Made by a program: the position numbers and the translations under genes | NCBI RefSeq assembly: GCF_004571065.1 | Contig: NZ_SPQN01000051.1 | Span: 1 to 32,822, forward strand | Origin: Geodermatophilus sp. DF01-2 | GTDB taxonomy: Bacteria; Actinomycetota; Actinomycetes; Mycobacteriales; Geodermatophilaceae | Length of the DNA: 32,822 nucleotides | Reading direction: 5' to 3' | Shown here: positions 12,955-20,285 of the stretch, one piece after another | How the letters are laid out: every line of letters starts with the position of its first letter | How positions within the stretch are numbered: position 1 is the stretch's first letter | The notes under the pieces: model-generated | Databases searched by the model: none | The model's input: only the letters and a program-made list of their open reading frames with translations | Told to the model about the DNA's origin: nothing

Positions 12955-14721
12955 TCACGGGAACAGCGGCTCCCCGGCGCGGACCAGCCGCCAGTTGTCG
13001 ACGGCGAAGTCGCCCGGGTCGATGACCTCCCGCGCCTGTGCCCACTCGATGAGCAGCTGGCGGATCTCCTGCTGCTCGTCGTACACCACCGGCGCGTCGG
13101 CGACGTGCGGGAACCCGCCACCCCCGCCCTGGCGGTAGTTGTTGACGGCGACGACGAACCGGTCGTCGTCGGCCAGGGGCGAGCCGTCGGGCATCTCCAG
13201 GCGGGTGACCCGCTGTCCCTCCGGCAGGGAGACGTCGAGGTCGTACACGACGCCGGAGAGCACGTCGTAGTTGTAGTCCGGCTTGGTCGGCGCGAGGTCG
13301 GCCGGCGTCACCGGCCCGGCGTCCGGCACCTCGGAGAAGTAGGTCGCCGACTCCTCCAGGTACTCCCGCAGCTGCGCTCCGGTCAGCTCCACCGCCTTCA
13401 GCGTGTTGTCGAAGACGTAGAGCCCGGCGATGTCGCGGATCGTCACGTCGCCCTGCGGGAAGACCGCCTCCCGGCTGAACGGCGCGGCGATCGACAGCAC
13501 CGGCAGGTGGGCCCGGTCGGTGCCCTCCAGAGCGGCGTCGACGGTCTCGGTCTGCACCTGCTGGATAAAGTCGAGGATGGGGGTGTCCTGGTACCAGCTG
13601 GTCTCGGTCGTCAGCTGCTCGGTGGAGGTGGCCACGACCTGGTTGACGTAGCCGACCGTCGTCTCGTGCGCCTCCGCCGTGGCGGCGAGCACGTCCGGGT
13701 CGGGCTCGAAGTCCGCCGTCCGCAGGGAGGTGGCCTCGGTACGGACGATATCCCACTGTCCGCGCACCTTCTGCAGCCCGATGTCGACCTGGGACACGCT
13801 CGACCCCCACCGGTAAGGCTGGGTCAGGAGGACGTCCTCCCCGGTCTGCTCGTTGACCACGACCTGCGACGGCACGTCGCGGTGCGTGTGGCCGACGACC
13901 ATGACGTCGATGCCCGGCACGGTGCGGGCGATCTCGTCGGTGGGGTTCTCCGTCGGTGCCTGCGCCGGGTCGTAGGACGACGTCCCGCCGGTGCCGGCGT
14001 GGGACAGGACGACGACGACGTCGGCGCGCTCGGCCACCTCCGGCACCCACTGGCGCGCCGTCTCGACCATGTCGCGGAACTCGACGTTGGCGCGGTCCCA
14101 GATCGCCGAACCGGGCGTGGTCAGCCCGAGGACGCCCACGGTGACCGGCTTGTGCCCGGGCACGTGCATGCGGTGCAGGGTGTAGGGCTCCACGAACGGC
14201 CGGCCGGTCGCGGCGTCGACGACGTTCGCCCCCAGGACCGGGTGGTCCACGTCGTCGGTGTAGGCCTGCAACAGGTCCAGGCCGTAGTTGAACTCGTGGT
14301 TGCCGACGACCTGCGCGTCGTAGCCGATGGCGTCGTAGGCCGCGGCCATCGGGTGCTCGCGGCCGGTCTCGGTGACCGGCTCCTGCCGGGCGTAGTAGTA
14401 CGTCAGCGGCGTCCCCTGCAGGAAGTCGCCGTTGTCGACGACGAACACCCTGTCCTCGCCGCGGGCCTCCCGCACCGAGTCGACCACCGAGCCCACCCGG
14501 GCCAGGCCGACGGCGTTGCCGGCCGAGTCGCTGTAGGGCGCGTTGCGGTAGTAGTCCCAGTTGTGCACCCGCCCGTGCACGTCGGTGGTCGCGAGCATGG
14601 TGATCTGGAGTTCATGGGCGCCGCTGCCGCCCGGCGTGGCCGCGGCCGGGGTGGCCACCCCTGCGGTCATCGCCACCACGGCCGCGCCCACGGCCCAGCC
14701 CCTGCGTCGGGTCGTCGACAC
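12955..14721 (-). CDS. secreted 5'-nucleotidase / 2',3'-cyclic phosphodiesterase family
   Basis: About 588 residues from GTG 14721 with GAAGGGGG upstream. An N-terminal signal peptide (RRRGWAVGAAVVAMTAGVATPAAA) directs export. The metallophosphoesterase domain shows DVHGRVHNWDY, DNGDFLQGTPL, GNHEFNYGLD, SHAGTGG and GHTHRDVP, giving the complete dimetal site. The C-terminal 5_nucleotid_C domain has VLSGVVYDLDVSLPEGQRV and NNYRQGGGGGFP, most like CpdB-type enzymes, which hydrolyse 2',3'-cyclic nucleotides and 3'-nucleotides. It probably scavenges phosphate and nucleosides outside the membrane. It has no cell-wall anchor. Upstream in-frame starts precede the signal peptide but lack a ribosome binding site. 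Confidence 0.9.
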   Translation of the reverse strand: MSTTRRRGWAVGAAVVAMTAGVATPAAATPGGSGAHELQITMLATTDVHGRVHNWDYYRNAPYSDSAGNAVGLARVGSVVDSVREARGEDRVFVVDNGDFLQGTPLTYYYARQEPVTETGREHPMAAAYDAIGYDAQVVGNHEFNYGLDLLQAYTDDVDHPVLGANVVDAATGRPFVEPYTLHRMHVPGHKPVTVGVLGLTTPGSAIWDRANVEFRDMVETARQWVPEVAERADVVVVLSHAGTGGTSSYDPAQAPTENPTDEIARTVPGIDVMVVGHTHRDVPSQVVVNEQTGEDVLLTQPYRWGSSVSQVDIGLQKVRGQWDIVRTEATSLRTADFEPDPDVLAATAEAHETTVGYVNQVVATSTEQLTTETSWYQDTPILDFIQQVQTETVDAALEGTDRAHLPVLSIAAPFSREAVFPQGDVTIRDIAGLYVFDNTLKAVELTGAQLREYLEESATYFSEVPDAGPVTPADLAPTKPDYNYDVLSGVVYDLDVSLPEGQRVTRLEMPDGSPLADDDRFVVAVNNYRQGGGGGFPHVADAPVVYDEQQEIRQLLIEWAQAREVIDPGDFAVDNWRLVRAGEPLFP

Positions 14722-14821
14722 CCGTCCCCCTTCCGTCCTCCCGCTCCCGGATCGGAGCGGCAACCGACGGTAACCCGACCGGGTGACGGGCTCGACACGT
14801 GCGGTGAGCAGGCGGAGTCGC

Positions 14822-16480
14822 CTACTGATAGGTGACCAGCTGGGGCCTCGGGTGGACCTGGGCGATGGTCTCCTCCGGGGTCAGCATGGGGACGTCCTCG
14901 TCGTAGAAGTTCTTCCAGCCCCAGGCGACCTCGTCCGGCTCGGTCTGCCGCAGGACCCGCCAGGTGTCCTGCTTGGCCGGCTGCGAGCCCTGGCCGTCGA
15001 CGTGCACCATGATCGCCAGCTCGTCGCGGGAGGTGTCCAGCCGCTCGCGCTCGGGGATCATGTCCACCCGGAACTGGTGCAGCACCAGCAGCTTCTGCGG
15101 CAGCTGGTTGGCCCGGGTCAGGTCGGCCAGCCAGTTGACCACCCGGTTGACCTCGTCGATCGAGACCGATCCGATCTGGACCAGGTGCCGCTCGTTCGGT
15201 CCCAGCCGCCACTCGGGGTCCAGCGCCAGCCCGACGTGCGGCAGCTCCAGGAGCGGCCGGTACAGCTCGGCCTGGGTGACGAAGTCGGTGCGCCCCGGCT
15301 GGAGGTCCAGGATGACGTAGAGGCCGGCCTCCCCGGCCGCCTCCACCCACGGCCGCAGCTCCTCGACCGGGATCTCGGTGGAGTAGTCGCCGTCCGGTCC
15401 GGCGGACGCCGAGGCCACTGTGGCGATGATCTCGAAGGCCGGGACGACGGCCGCGTCCTGCACCAGCGGCTCGTAGGGGGCCGCGTGCGCCCGGGCCCGC
15501 TCGATCGACGCCGGGAGGTCCTGCTCCCCGAGAACGCCGAGGGCCCCGGTGCCCGGGGTGCCGTAGAGCGCCACGAGGAAGTGCCCGGGGAAGAGCAGCT
15601 GGCCGCCGCCGGGCAGCTGCTCCCCGGTGGCGGCGGTGTCGAGCTTCCACTCCAGCCCGTCCTCGGCGGCGAACCCGGCGCCGAGGGCGACGACCGCTTC
15701 CGGCTGCTGTTCGGCCAGCAGCTGCACCAGCTCCGCCGAGCCGCGGGGGTCGGTGCCCTCGTCGGTCAGCTGCACCCGCGCCCCCGCCGCCCGGGCGGTG
15801 GCGGCACCGGCCAGCGCCTCCGGGGCGCCGGTGGTCATGACCAGCGTGCCGTCGAGCGGCTCGGCCCGCTCTACCGCGGGCAGCTGCTCGAGCTCGCCCT
15901 CGGCCTCGTCGGTGGCCGGCTCGGCCTCACCGGACAGCAGCGCGGCCGGCCGTTCCGGGTCCAACGCCGCCACGGCGGCCACCGCGGCGCCGTCGTCCAC
16001 CTGCTGCACGGCCGCGAGCTCCAGCCCGGTGGCCTCGGCGACGGCGTCCGGCACGGCGGGGACGGCGACCACTTCGGGGCCGCCGTCCGCGTCGTCCGCG
16101 ACGCCGTCGGCCTCGCCGACGGCGAGGACCGTCGTCGCGCCCAGCCGGTCCAGCTCCGCGGCCAGCGCGTCGGCGGACCCGCCGCCGGACGGCTCCAGCA
16201 GCAGGGGGACCCCGAGGCCGGTCGCGGCCGAGGCGGCCAGCAGCGTGCCGTCCTCGTCGCCCTCGCGGGCCACGACGACGACGTCCGAGCTGTCGAACAG
16301 CGCCCGGCTGGTCGAGACGGCCGAGGCGACCGGATCCTCGTCGGCGACGAGGGTGAGGCGGGCCTCGGGCACCGAGGTCGCGACCCCGGCGGCCTGCTCG
16401 GTCTCCTCGCCGGAGGTCGCGCCGCAGCCGCTGGCCAGCAGGACCGCGGTCAGGGCGATCGGCACCGTCGTGGAGCGCAC
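14822..16480 (-). CDS. lipoprotein with cell-wall-binding-repeat-like N-terminal part and barrel-like C-terminal part
   Basis: About 552 residues from GTG 16480 with GGGAGGG upstream. The signal sequence ends in LLASGC, a lipobox with Cys19. Residues about 40-300 consist of Ala/Val-rich alternating segments (for example LAAELDRLGATTVLAVGEAD and LAGAATARAAGARVQLTDEG) resembling degenerate cell-wall-binding repeat 2 modules. The C-terminal 220 residues (LYVILDLQPGRTDFVTQAEL, VGLALDPEWRLGP, LLVLHQFRVDMIPERERLD, LAIMVHVDGQG) look like a glycosidase-type beta/alpha barrel, with acids at strand ends. It is likely an outer-face cell-envelope protein with a hydrolase-like domain. No substrate can be inferred. 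It is the next gene upstream of the 5'-nucleotidase, same strand, 100 bases away. Confidence 0.75.
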   Translation of the reverse strand: MRSTTVPIALTAVLLASGCGATSGEETEQAAGVATSVPEARLTLVADEDPVASAVSTSRALFDSSDVVVVAREGDEDGTLLAASAATGLGVPLLLEPSGGGSADALAAELDRLGATTVLAVGEADGVADDADGGPEVVAVPAVPDAVAEATGLELAAVQQVDDGAAVAAVAALDPERPAALLSGEAEPATDEAEGELEQLPAVERAEPLDGTLVMTTGAPEALAGAATARAAGARVQLTDEGTDPRGSAELVQLLAEQQPEAVVALGAGFAAEDGLEWKLDTAATGEQLPGGGQLLFPGHFLVALYGTPGTGALGVLGEQDLPASIERARAHAAPYEPLVQDAAVVPAFEIIATVASASAGPDGDYSTEIPVEELRPWVEAAGEAGLYVILDLQPGRTDFVTQAELYRPLLELPHVGLALDPEWRLGPNERHLVQIGSVSIDEVNRVVNWLADLTRANQLPQKLLVLHQFRVDMIPERERLDTSRDELAIMVHVDGQGSQPAKQDTWRVLRQTEPDEVAWGWKNFYDEDVPMLTPEETIAQVHPRPQLVTYQ

Positions 16481-16594
16481 GGCTCCCTCCCCCCGCCGGG
16501 CACGCGGTCGCGCGGTGGCACGACGCCGTCGGCGCGCTCGGCCCACCGACCATAACCGGACGTCGCCGCAGGCGGCGTCGGCGCGTCGGGTCGG

Positions 16595-16996
16595 TCACGG
16601 ACCGTGAGAGGCGCCTCTCGTGCCGTCAGCCGTGCCCGTGTCCGGCACCGGTCCCCCGGCGCCGTCGATGGCGGCGCGCAGCCGGGCCGGGGCCCGCAGC
16701 CGCCAGGCCTCGGTGAGCAGCTCGGCCAGCTCGGCGGGATCCACTGCGGCCAGCCGGACGACGACCATCGTCGAGTTCCGGTAGTGGTGCGGCACCGAGA
16801 AGACCCCCGGCCGCTCGGCGGCCAGCGCCCGGTTCTCCCCCTCGCCCAGCCGGATCGCCACCCAGGTCTCGTCGGGCGGCATCGAGGCGAAGATCCGGTC
16901 CCGTACCCGCAGGCAGGCCATGTCCCAGGCCGGCCGCTCGGTGGTCTCCGGCAGCGCGAGGGCGGCGGCGCGGACGTCGTCGGGCGTGGCGGGCAC
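16595..16996 (-). CDS. MmcQ/YjbR-family protein
   Basis: A 133-residue protein beginning VPATPDDVRAAALALPETTE, typical of the MmcQ/YjbR family (double-wing DNA-binding fold). Further family features are RPAWDMACLRVRDRIFASM, WVAIRLGEGENRAL and YRNSTMVVVRLAAVDPAELAELLTEAW. GTG 16996 is preferred over 17023 because the family starts there and CACGAT lies six bases upstream as a possible leaderless -10. The biochemical role of the family is poorly known. It is divergent from the Eis-like gene, with 77 bases between starts. Confidence 0.8.
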   Translation of the reverse strand: MPATPDDVRAAALALPETTERPAWDMACLRVRDRIFASMPPDETWVAIRLGEGENRALAAERPGVFSVPHHYRNSTMVVVRLAAVDPAELAELLTEAWRLRAPARLRAAIDGAGGPVPDTGTADGTRGASHGP

Positions 16997-17061
16997 GGCG
17001 GCATCGTGACACCGGGACGGCACACCGCGGAACTCGCTCGCGGACCGTCGGAGCCTCCCGG

Positions 17062-17067
17062 TAGACA
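17062..17067 (+). promoter_or_regulatory. candidate leaderless -10 for the Eis-like gene
   Basis: TAGACA ends six bases before the GTG start at 17074, and no Shine-Dalgarno sequence is present. The identical hexamer lies seven bases before the kynureninase GTG (28842-28847). It deviates from TAnnnT at the last base. Confidence 0.35.
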
Positions 17068-17073
17068 GCTCCG

Positions 17074-18315
17074 GTGACCGACTTCGCCGACCAGCTGCGC
17101 CCCGCCACGCCCGAGGAGTGGCCGGCGTTCGGCCGGGCCCTCTTCACCGTCTTCGGCGAGGAGCCATCCGCCTCCTTCGTCGACGCGGTCCCTGCGCACG
17201 CCGAGCTGGACCGTTCGCTCGGGCTGTGGGAGGGCGACCGGGTGGTGGCGACGTCGGGCGTCTACAGCCGCGAGCTCACCGTGCCCGGCGCCGTCGTCCC
17301 CTGTGCGGGGGTGACCTGGGTGAGCGTCGCCCCCACCCACCGTCGCCGCGGCGTGCTGACGGCGGTCATGCGCCGCCAGCTCACCGAGCTGCACGAGCAG
17401 GAGCGCGAGCCGGTCGCCGCGCTGTGGGCCTCGGAGTCCTCCATCTACGGCCGGTTCGGTTACGCGCCGGCCACGGAGCGGGGCAACCTCTCCGGCGACG
17501 TGGCCCGGTTGGCGCTGCGGCCGGGGGTCGACCTGGGCGCCGGGCGGGTGGACCAGGTCGGTGTCGACGACTACCGCGCGGCCGTGGTCGGCCTGCACGA
17601 CCGGGTGCGCCGGTTCGTGCCCGGCAACCTGGCGCGCGACGCCCGCTGGTGGGACCGCGGCCTGCGCGACGAGCCCGGTGAGCGCCGCGGCGCGACCGAG
17701 CGGCGGTTCCTGCTGCACACCGAGCCCGACGGGGCGGTCACCGGGTACGCGGCCTACCGCGTCAGGGCGGAGTGGACCGACGACGGCCAGCCGGACGGCA
17801 CGGTCGTCGTCGAGGAGGTGCGCAGCCTGACCACCCCGGCGTACGCCGCCCTCTGGCGGTTCCTGCTGTCGCTGGACCTGGTGCGCACCGTCAAGGCACC
17901 GACCGCCTCGCCGGACGACCCGCTGCGGCACCTGCTGGCCGAGCCGCGGGCCCTGCGGTCGGCGCCCTACGACGCGCTGTGGGTGCGGCTGGTCGACGTC
18001 GGCCGCGCCCTCGCCGCCCGCCGCTACCCGGCGCCGATCGACCTGGTGATCGAGGTCCGCGACGCCTTCTGCCCGTGGAACGACGGGCGCTGGCGGCTGA
18101 CCGGGCACCCGGCCGGCGGCCACTGCGGGCGCACCGACCGCGACCCGGACCTGGTGGCCGACGTCGAGGCGCTGGGCGCGGCCTACCTCGGCGGCGTGTC
18201 GCTGGCGACACTGCAGGCCGCCGGCCGGGTCACCGAGGTGAGCCCCGGAGCGGTGACGCTGGCGGCGACGTCCTTCCGCTGGCCGGTCACCCCGTGGTGC
18301 CCGGACGAGTTCTGA
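17074..18315 (+). CDS. Eis-like GNAT N-acetyltransferase
   Basis: A 413-residue protein. The first GNAT domain carries the acetyl-CoA loop VSVAPTHRRRGVLTAVMRRQL (V-x-PxxRRRGV type), then ESSIYGRFGYAPAT. A second degenerate GNAT region and a C-terminal sterol-carrier-like part (IDLVIEVRDAFCPWNDGRWRL) follow, and the chain ends in Phe (WCPDEF). This is the three-part layout and C-terminal carboxylate of mycobacterial Eis, an enzyme that acetylates aminoglycosides and other amines at several positions. Length matches the family (about 400). The substrate here is unknown. GTG 17074 is at the expected start of the family. Confidence 0.88.
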   Translation: MTDFADQLRPATPEEWPAFGRALFTVFGEEPSASFVDAVPAHAELDRSLGLWEGDRVVATSGVYSRELTVPGAVVPCAGVTWVSVAPTHRRRGVLTAVMRRQLTELHEQEREPVAALWASESSIYGRFGYAPATERGNLSGDVARLALRPGVDLGAGRVDQVGVDDYRAAVVGLHDRVRRFVPGNLARDARWWDRGLRDEPGERRGATERRFLLHTEPDGAVTGYAAYRVRAEWTDDGQPDGTVVVEEVRSLTTPAYAALWRFLLSLDLVRTVKAPTASPDDPLRHLLAEPRALRSAPYDALWVRLVDVGRALAARRYPAPIDLVIEVRDAFCPWNDGRWRLTGHPAGGHCGRTDRDPDLVADVEALGAAYLGGVSLATLQAAGRVTEVSPGAVTLAATSFRWPVTPWCPDEF

Positions 18316-18322
18316 GCGGACC

Positions 18323-18382
18323 GGCCCCCTTTGCAGGGTCCCGCCGCGAGCCTGCGAGTGGTGGGGGGCAGGGGGTCCTTCG
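18323..18382 (+). repeat. GC-rich interspersed repeat, copy A
   Basis: Eight bases after the Eis-like stop begins GGCCCCCTTTGCAGGGTC, continuing through CGCGAGCCTGCGAGTGGTGGG and ending GGGGGTCCTTC. The same order of blocks is seen at 20981-21031 with small changes, so it is a dispersed family about 60 bases long. The CCCTNNNCAGGG core is self-complementary. It sits at the 3' ends of convergent genes and may form a terminator or be a short mobile repeat. Confidence 0.6.
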
Positions 18383-18447
18383 AGGGGAGCAGGGGATCCT
18401 TCGAGGGAGGCAGGGGGTCCTTCGAGGGGAGCAGGGGTCCTTACTCC
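18370..18447 (+). repeat. 21-bp tandem repeat, three units plus a partial one
   Basis: Three consecutive 21-base units start at 18370, 18391 and 18412, each of the form AGGGG(G/A)TCCTTCGAGGG(G/A)(A/G)GC. A fourth truncated unit (AGGGGTCCTT) ends at the stop codon of the downstream minus-strand toxin gene. The array appears to have grown from the last block of repeat copy A (GGGGGTCCTTC). Units are whole codons long but no gene uses them. Confidence 0.85.
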
Positions 18448-18833
18448 AGCACCTCGACGTCGCAGCGGAGCCCGGGTGCCCGGGAGAGCCGGCCGTCGGA
18501 TGTGAGCAACGTGCAGTCGAGCGATTCGGCCAGCGCCACGTAGGCGGCGTCGTAGGGGGTCAGGTTGTCGCGCAGCTCCCAGCACCGAGCGAGAAGCGGT
18601 CGATGCGGCGCCCGGTCGACGGGGAGGTCGACCAGGTCCTCGAGCGCCAGACGCGCCCGGGCGGCGGTGACCCGGCCCGTCCGGAGGAGCCGGCGCAGCA
18701 CCGAGGCGACCTCCAGGTCCACCAGTTCCGGTGCTGCGAGCTCCTCCCCGGAGAGCCGGGCACGGACCGTCGACCCGGCGGCGGAGTCGTCGGCCAGACC
18801 GGTCGACAGGACGCCGGCGTCAACGACGATCAC
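18441..18833 (-). CDS. PIN-domain toxin, VapC/FitB type
   Basis: A 130-residue PIN protein from GTG 18833. VIVVDAGVLSTGLADD holds the first catalytic Asp, PELVDLEVASVLRRLL the conserved Glu, NLTPYDAAYVALAESLDCTLLTSDGRLSRA the two later Asp residues. The site appears complete, so it is a likely magnesium-dependent ribonuclease. Its start lies 14 bases inside the antitoxin gene, in another frame, so the two are coupled. The TAA stop falls within the truncated unit of the 21-bp tandem repeat, an unusual 3' boundary. Confidence 0.85.
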   Translation of the reverse strand: MIVVDAGVLSTGLADDSAAGSTVRARLSGEELAAPELVDLEVASVLRRLLRTGRVTAARARLALEDLVDLPVDRAPHRPLLARCWELRDNLTPYDAAYVALAESLDCTLLTSDGRLSRAPGLRCDVEVLE

Positions 18834-19050
18834 GGTCCTCCCTGAGGATCTGCGCGGTGAGCGACAACGGCGCGCGACCGCCCTGCCGGCTGCCGGCACG
18901 GGTCAGCACCTCGTCGATCGTCGGCCGGCTGGCCTCGGCGATCAGGCGGGACCGGAGGTACTCCTGCAGCGACTGGTGGGCCGCCGCCGCCCGCCGGCGG
19001 AGCACCGCGTGCGTCTCCTCGGGGACGTCCTTGATCTGCACACTCGGCAT
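18820..19050 (-). CDS. ribbon-helix-helix antitoxin, FitA type
   Basis: A 76-residue protein: MPSVQIKDVPEETHAVLRRR is a typical ribbon-helix-helix DNA-binding start of FitA-like antitoxins, followed by AAAAHQSLQEYLRSRLIAEASRPT and a toxin-binding tail. It overlaps the PIN toxin gene by 14 bases. ATG 19050 is directly preceded, on its own strand, by the palindrome at 19051-19067, a good candidate for the autoregulatory operator. The tail LSLTAQILREDRDRR would occupy the toxin active site in the family model. Confidence 0.85.
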   Translation of the reverse strand: MPSVQIKDVPEETHAVLRRRAAAAHQSLQEYLRSRLIAEASRPTIDEVLTRAGSRQGGRAPLSLTAQILREDRDRR

Positions 19051-19067
19051 GGCGCCAGACTGGCGCC
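19051..19067. promoter_or_regulatory. palindrome abutting the FitA-type start codon
   Basis: GGCGCCAG and CTGGCGCC form perfect 8-base arms around a single central base, ending right at the ATG of the antitoxin. RHH antitoxins bind short palindromes in their own promoters; here the site would cover the start of a leaderless or very short leader transcript. Confidence 0.5.
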
Positions 19068-19101
19068 GTGGCGGCGGATGAGCAAGTTCCCCGGTCTCGG
19101 G

Positions 19102-19593
19102 TCAGGGGCGTCCGGACCGGGTGGGCAGCCCGCCGGCCGGCCGGTGCCGGTTCTGCTCGTAGTCGGCGATCAGCCCGATCCGGCGGGCGTGCCGCTCGTC
19201 GCCGCTGAACGGGGTGGCGAGGAAGTGCAGCACCAACTCGGTGGCCTCCTCGACGCTGTGCTGGCGGGCGCCGATCGAGACGACGTTGGCGTCGTTGTGC
19301 TGGCGGGCCAGCTCGGCGGTCGACCGGTTCCACACCAGCGCGGCGCGCACCCCGGGGACCTTGTTCGCGGCCATCTGCTCGCCGTTGCCGGAGCCGCCGA
19401 TGACCACGCCGAGGCTGCCCGGCTCGGTCACCGTCCGCTCGCCGACCTCGAAGCAGAACGGCGGGTAGTCGTCCTGGGCGTCGTACTCGAACGCCCCGCA
19501 GTCGACCGGCTCGTGACCGGCGTCGGCGAGCGCCTGCTTGAGGTGCTCCTTGAACTCCAGGCCCGCGTGGTCGGTCCCGACGAAGACGCGCAT
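19102..19593 (-). CDS. rpiB: ribose-5-phosphate isomerase B
   Basis: A 163-residue protein of the RpiB/LacAB family, starting MRVFVGTDHAGLEFKEHL. The catalytic loop GGSGNGEQMAANKVPGVRAALVW is the actinobacterial form: the Cys used by E. coli RpiB is a Gly here and Glu of NGEQ is the expected base, as in the Mycobacterium enzyme. ARQHNDANVVSIGARQH holds the conserved phosphate and sugar contacts. It interconverts ribose 5-phosphate and ribulose 5-phosphate in the pentose phosphate pathway. It is divergent from the DUF429 gene with only 26 bases between start codons; CAGACT (19601-19606, read leftward) is a candidate -10 seven bases from the ATG. Confidence 0.93.
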   Translation of the reverse strand: MRVFVGTDHAGLEFKEHLKQALADAGHEPVDCGAFEYDAQDDYPPFCFEVGERTVTEPGSLGVVIGGSGNGEQMAANKVPGVRAALVWNRSTAELARQHNDANVVSIGARQHSVEEATELVLHFLATPFSGDERHARRIGLIADYEQNRHRPAGGLPTRSGRP

Positions 19594-19619
19594 GGCGGGA
19601 AGTCTGTCAGGCTGCCGGG

Positions 19620-20285
19620 ATGGCGGTGCTGGGTGTCGACGGGTGGCGCGGCGCCTGGGTAGGGGCGCTCCTCGACGGGCGGTCGGTACGGCTGTTGGCG
19701 CTGCCCGACGCGGCTGCCGTCCTCGCCGTGCCGGGCGTCGAGGTGGTCGGCATCGACATGCCGATCGGGCTGGCGGACGACGGCCCGCGGGCCTGCGACG
19801 TCGCGGCGCGGCGGCGCCTGGGCCGCGCCATTAGCTCCGTGTTCCCCGCTCCGCTGCGCGGCGTCCTCGCGGCCACCGGCCACGCCGACGCCTGCCGCAT
19901 GTCCCGCGCCGCCTCCGGGAGAGCGCTGTCGGTGCAGGCGTGGAACCTGGTCCCGGCGGTGCGCTCGGTGGACGACGCCCTCGGGGACCCGCCGGCCGAC
20001 CACGTGGTCGAGGTGCACCCCGAGCTGGCCTTCCGCGCGCTCGACGAGCGGGTGACCGACCGCAAGGCCACCGCGCGGGGCGTGGCCCAGCGGATGCGCG
20101 CGCTGGCGCCGGTGATGGACGTCCTCGACGCGCTGGCCGCCACGCCGGACGGTGTCCCCGTCGCCGATGCGCTGGACGCCTGCGCCGCCGCCTGGTCGGC
20201 CCGACGGGTCGCCGACGGCGTCGCGGAGTGCGTCGGGGACGGCCGGCGAGACGCCCGCGGCCGGCCGATGCGGATCTGCTGGTGA
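19620..20285 (+). CDS. DUF429-family protein
   Basis: A 221-residue protein from ATG 19620, with CAGGCT six bases upstream as a possible leaderless -10. MAVLGVDGWRGAWVGALLDG, VEVVGIDMPIGLADDGPRACD and VVEVHPELAFRAL are typical of DUF429, a family with an RNase-H-like fold seen in predicted nuclease or metabolic contexts. The Asp residues in GVDGW and GIDMP would be the metal ligands of that fold. The stop overlaps the following MBL-fold gene by GTGA, so the two were one operon. No substrate is known. Confidence 0.8.
   Translation: MAVLGVDGWRGAWVGALLDGRSVRLLALPDAAAVLAVPGVEVVGIDMPIGLADDGPRACDVAARRRLGRAISSVFPAPLRGVLAATGHADACRMSRAASGRALSVQAWNLVPAVRSVDDALGDPPADHVVEVHPELAFRALDERVTDRKATARGVAQRMRALAPVMDVLDALAATPDGVPVADALDACAAAWSARRVADGVAECVGDGRRDARGRPMRICW

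Noticed and set aside
12541-14835. A 764-codon plus-strand frame antisense to the 5'-nucleotidase
   Set aside because: Antisense shadow of a gene with signal peptide and full metallophosphoesterase motifs.
14783-16555. A 590-codon plus-strand frame antisense to the lipoprotein
   Set aside because: Low-complexity Gly/Arg/Leu shadow; the minus strand has a lipobox and a ribosome binding site.
18370-18447. CRISPR array
   Set aside because: The units are 21 bp and directly adjacent with no spacers, and no cas genes are nearby.
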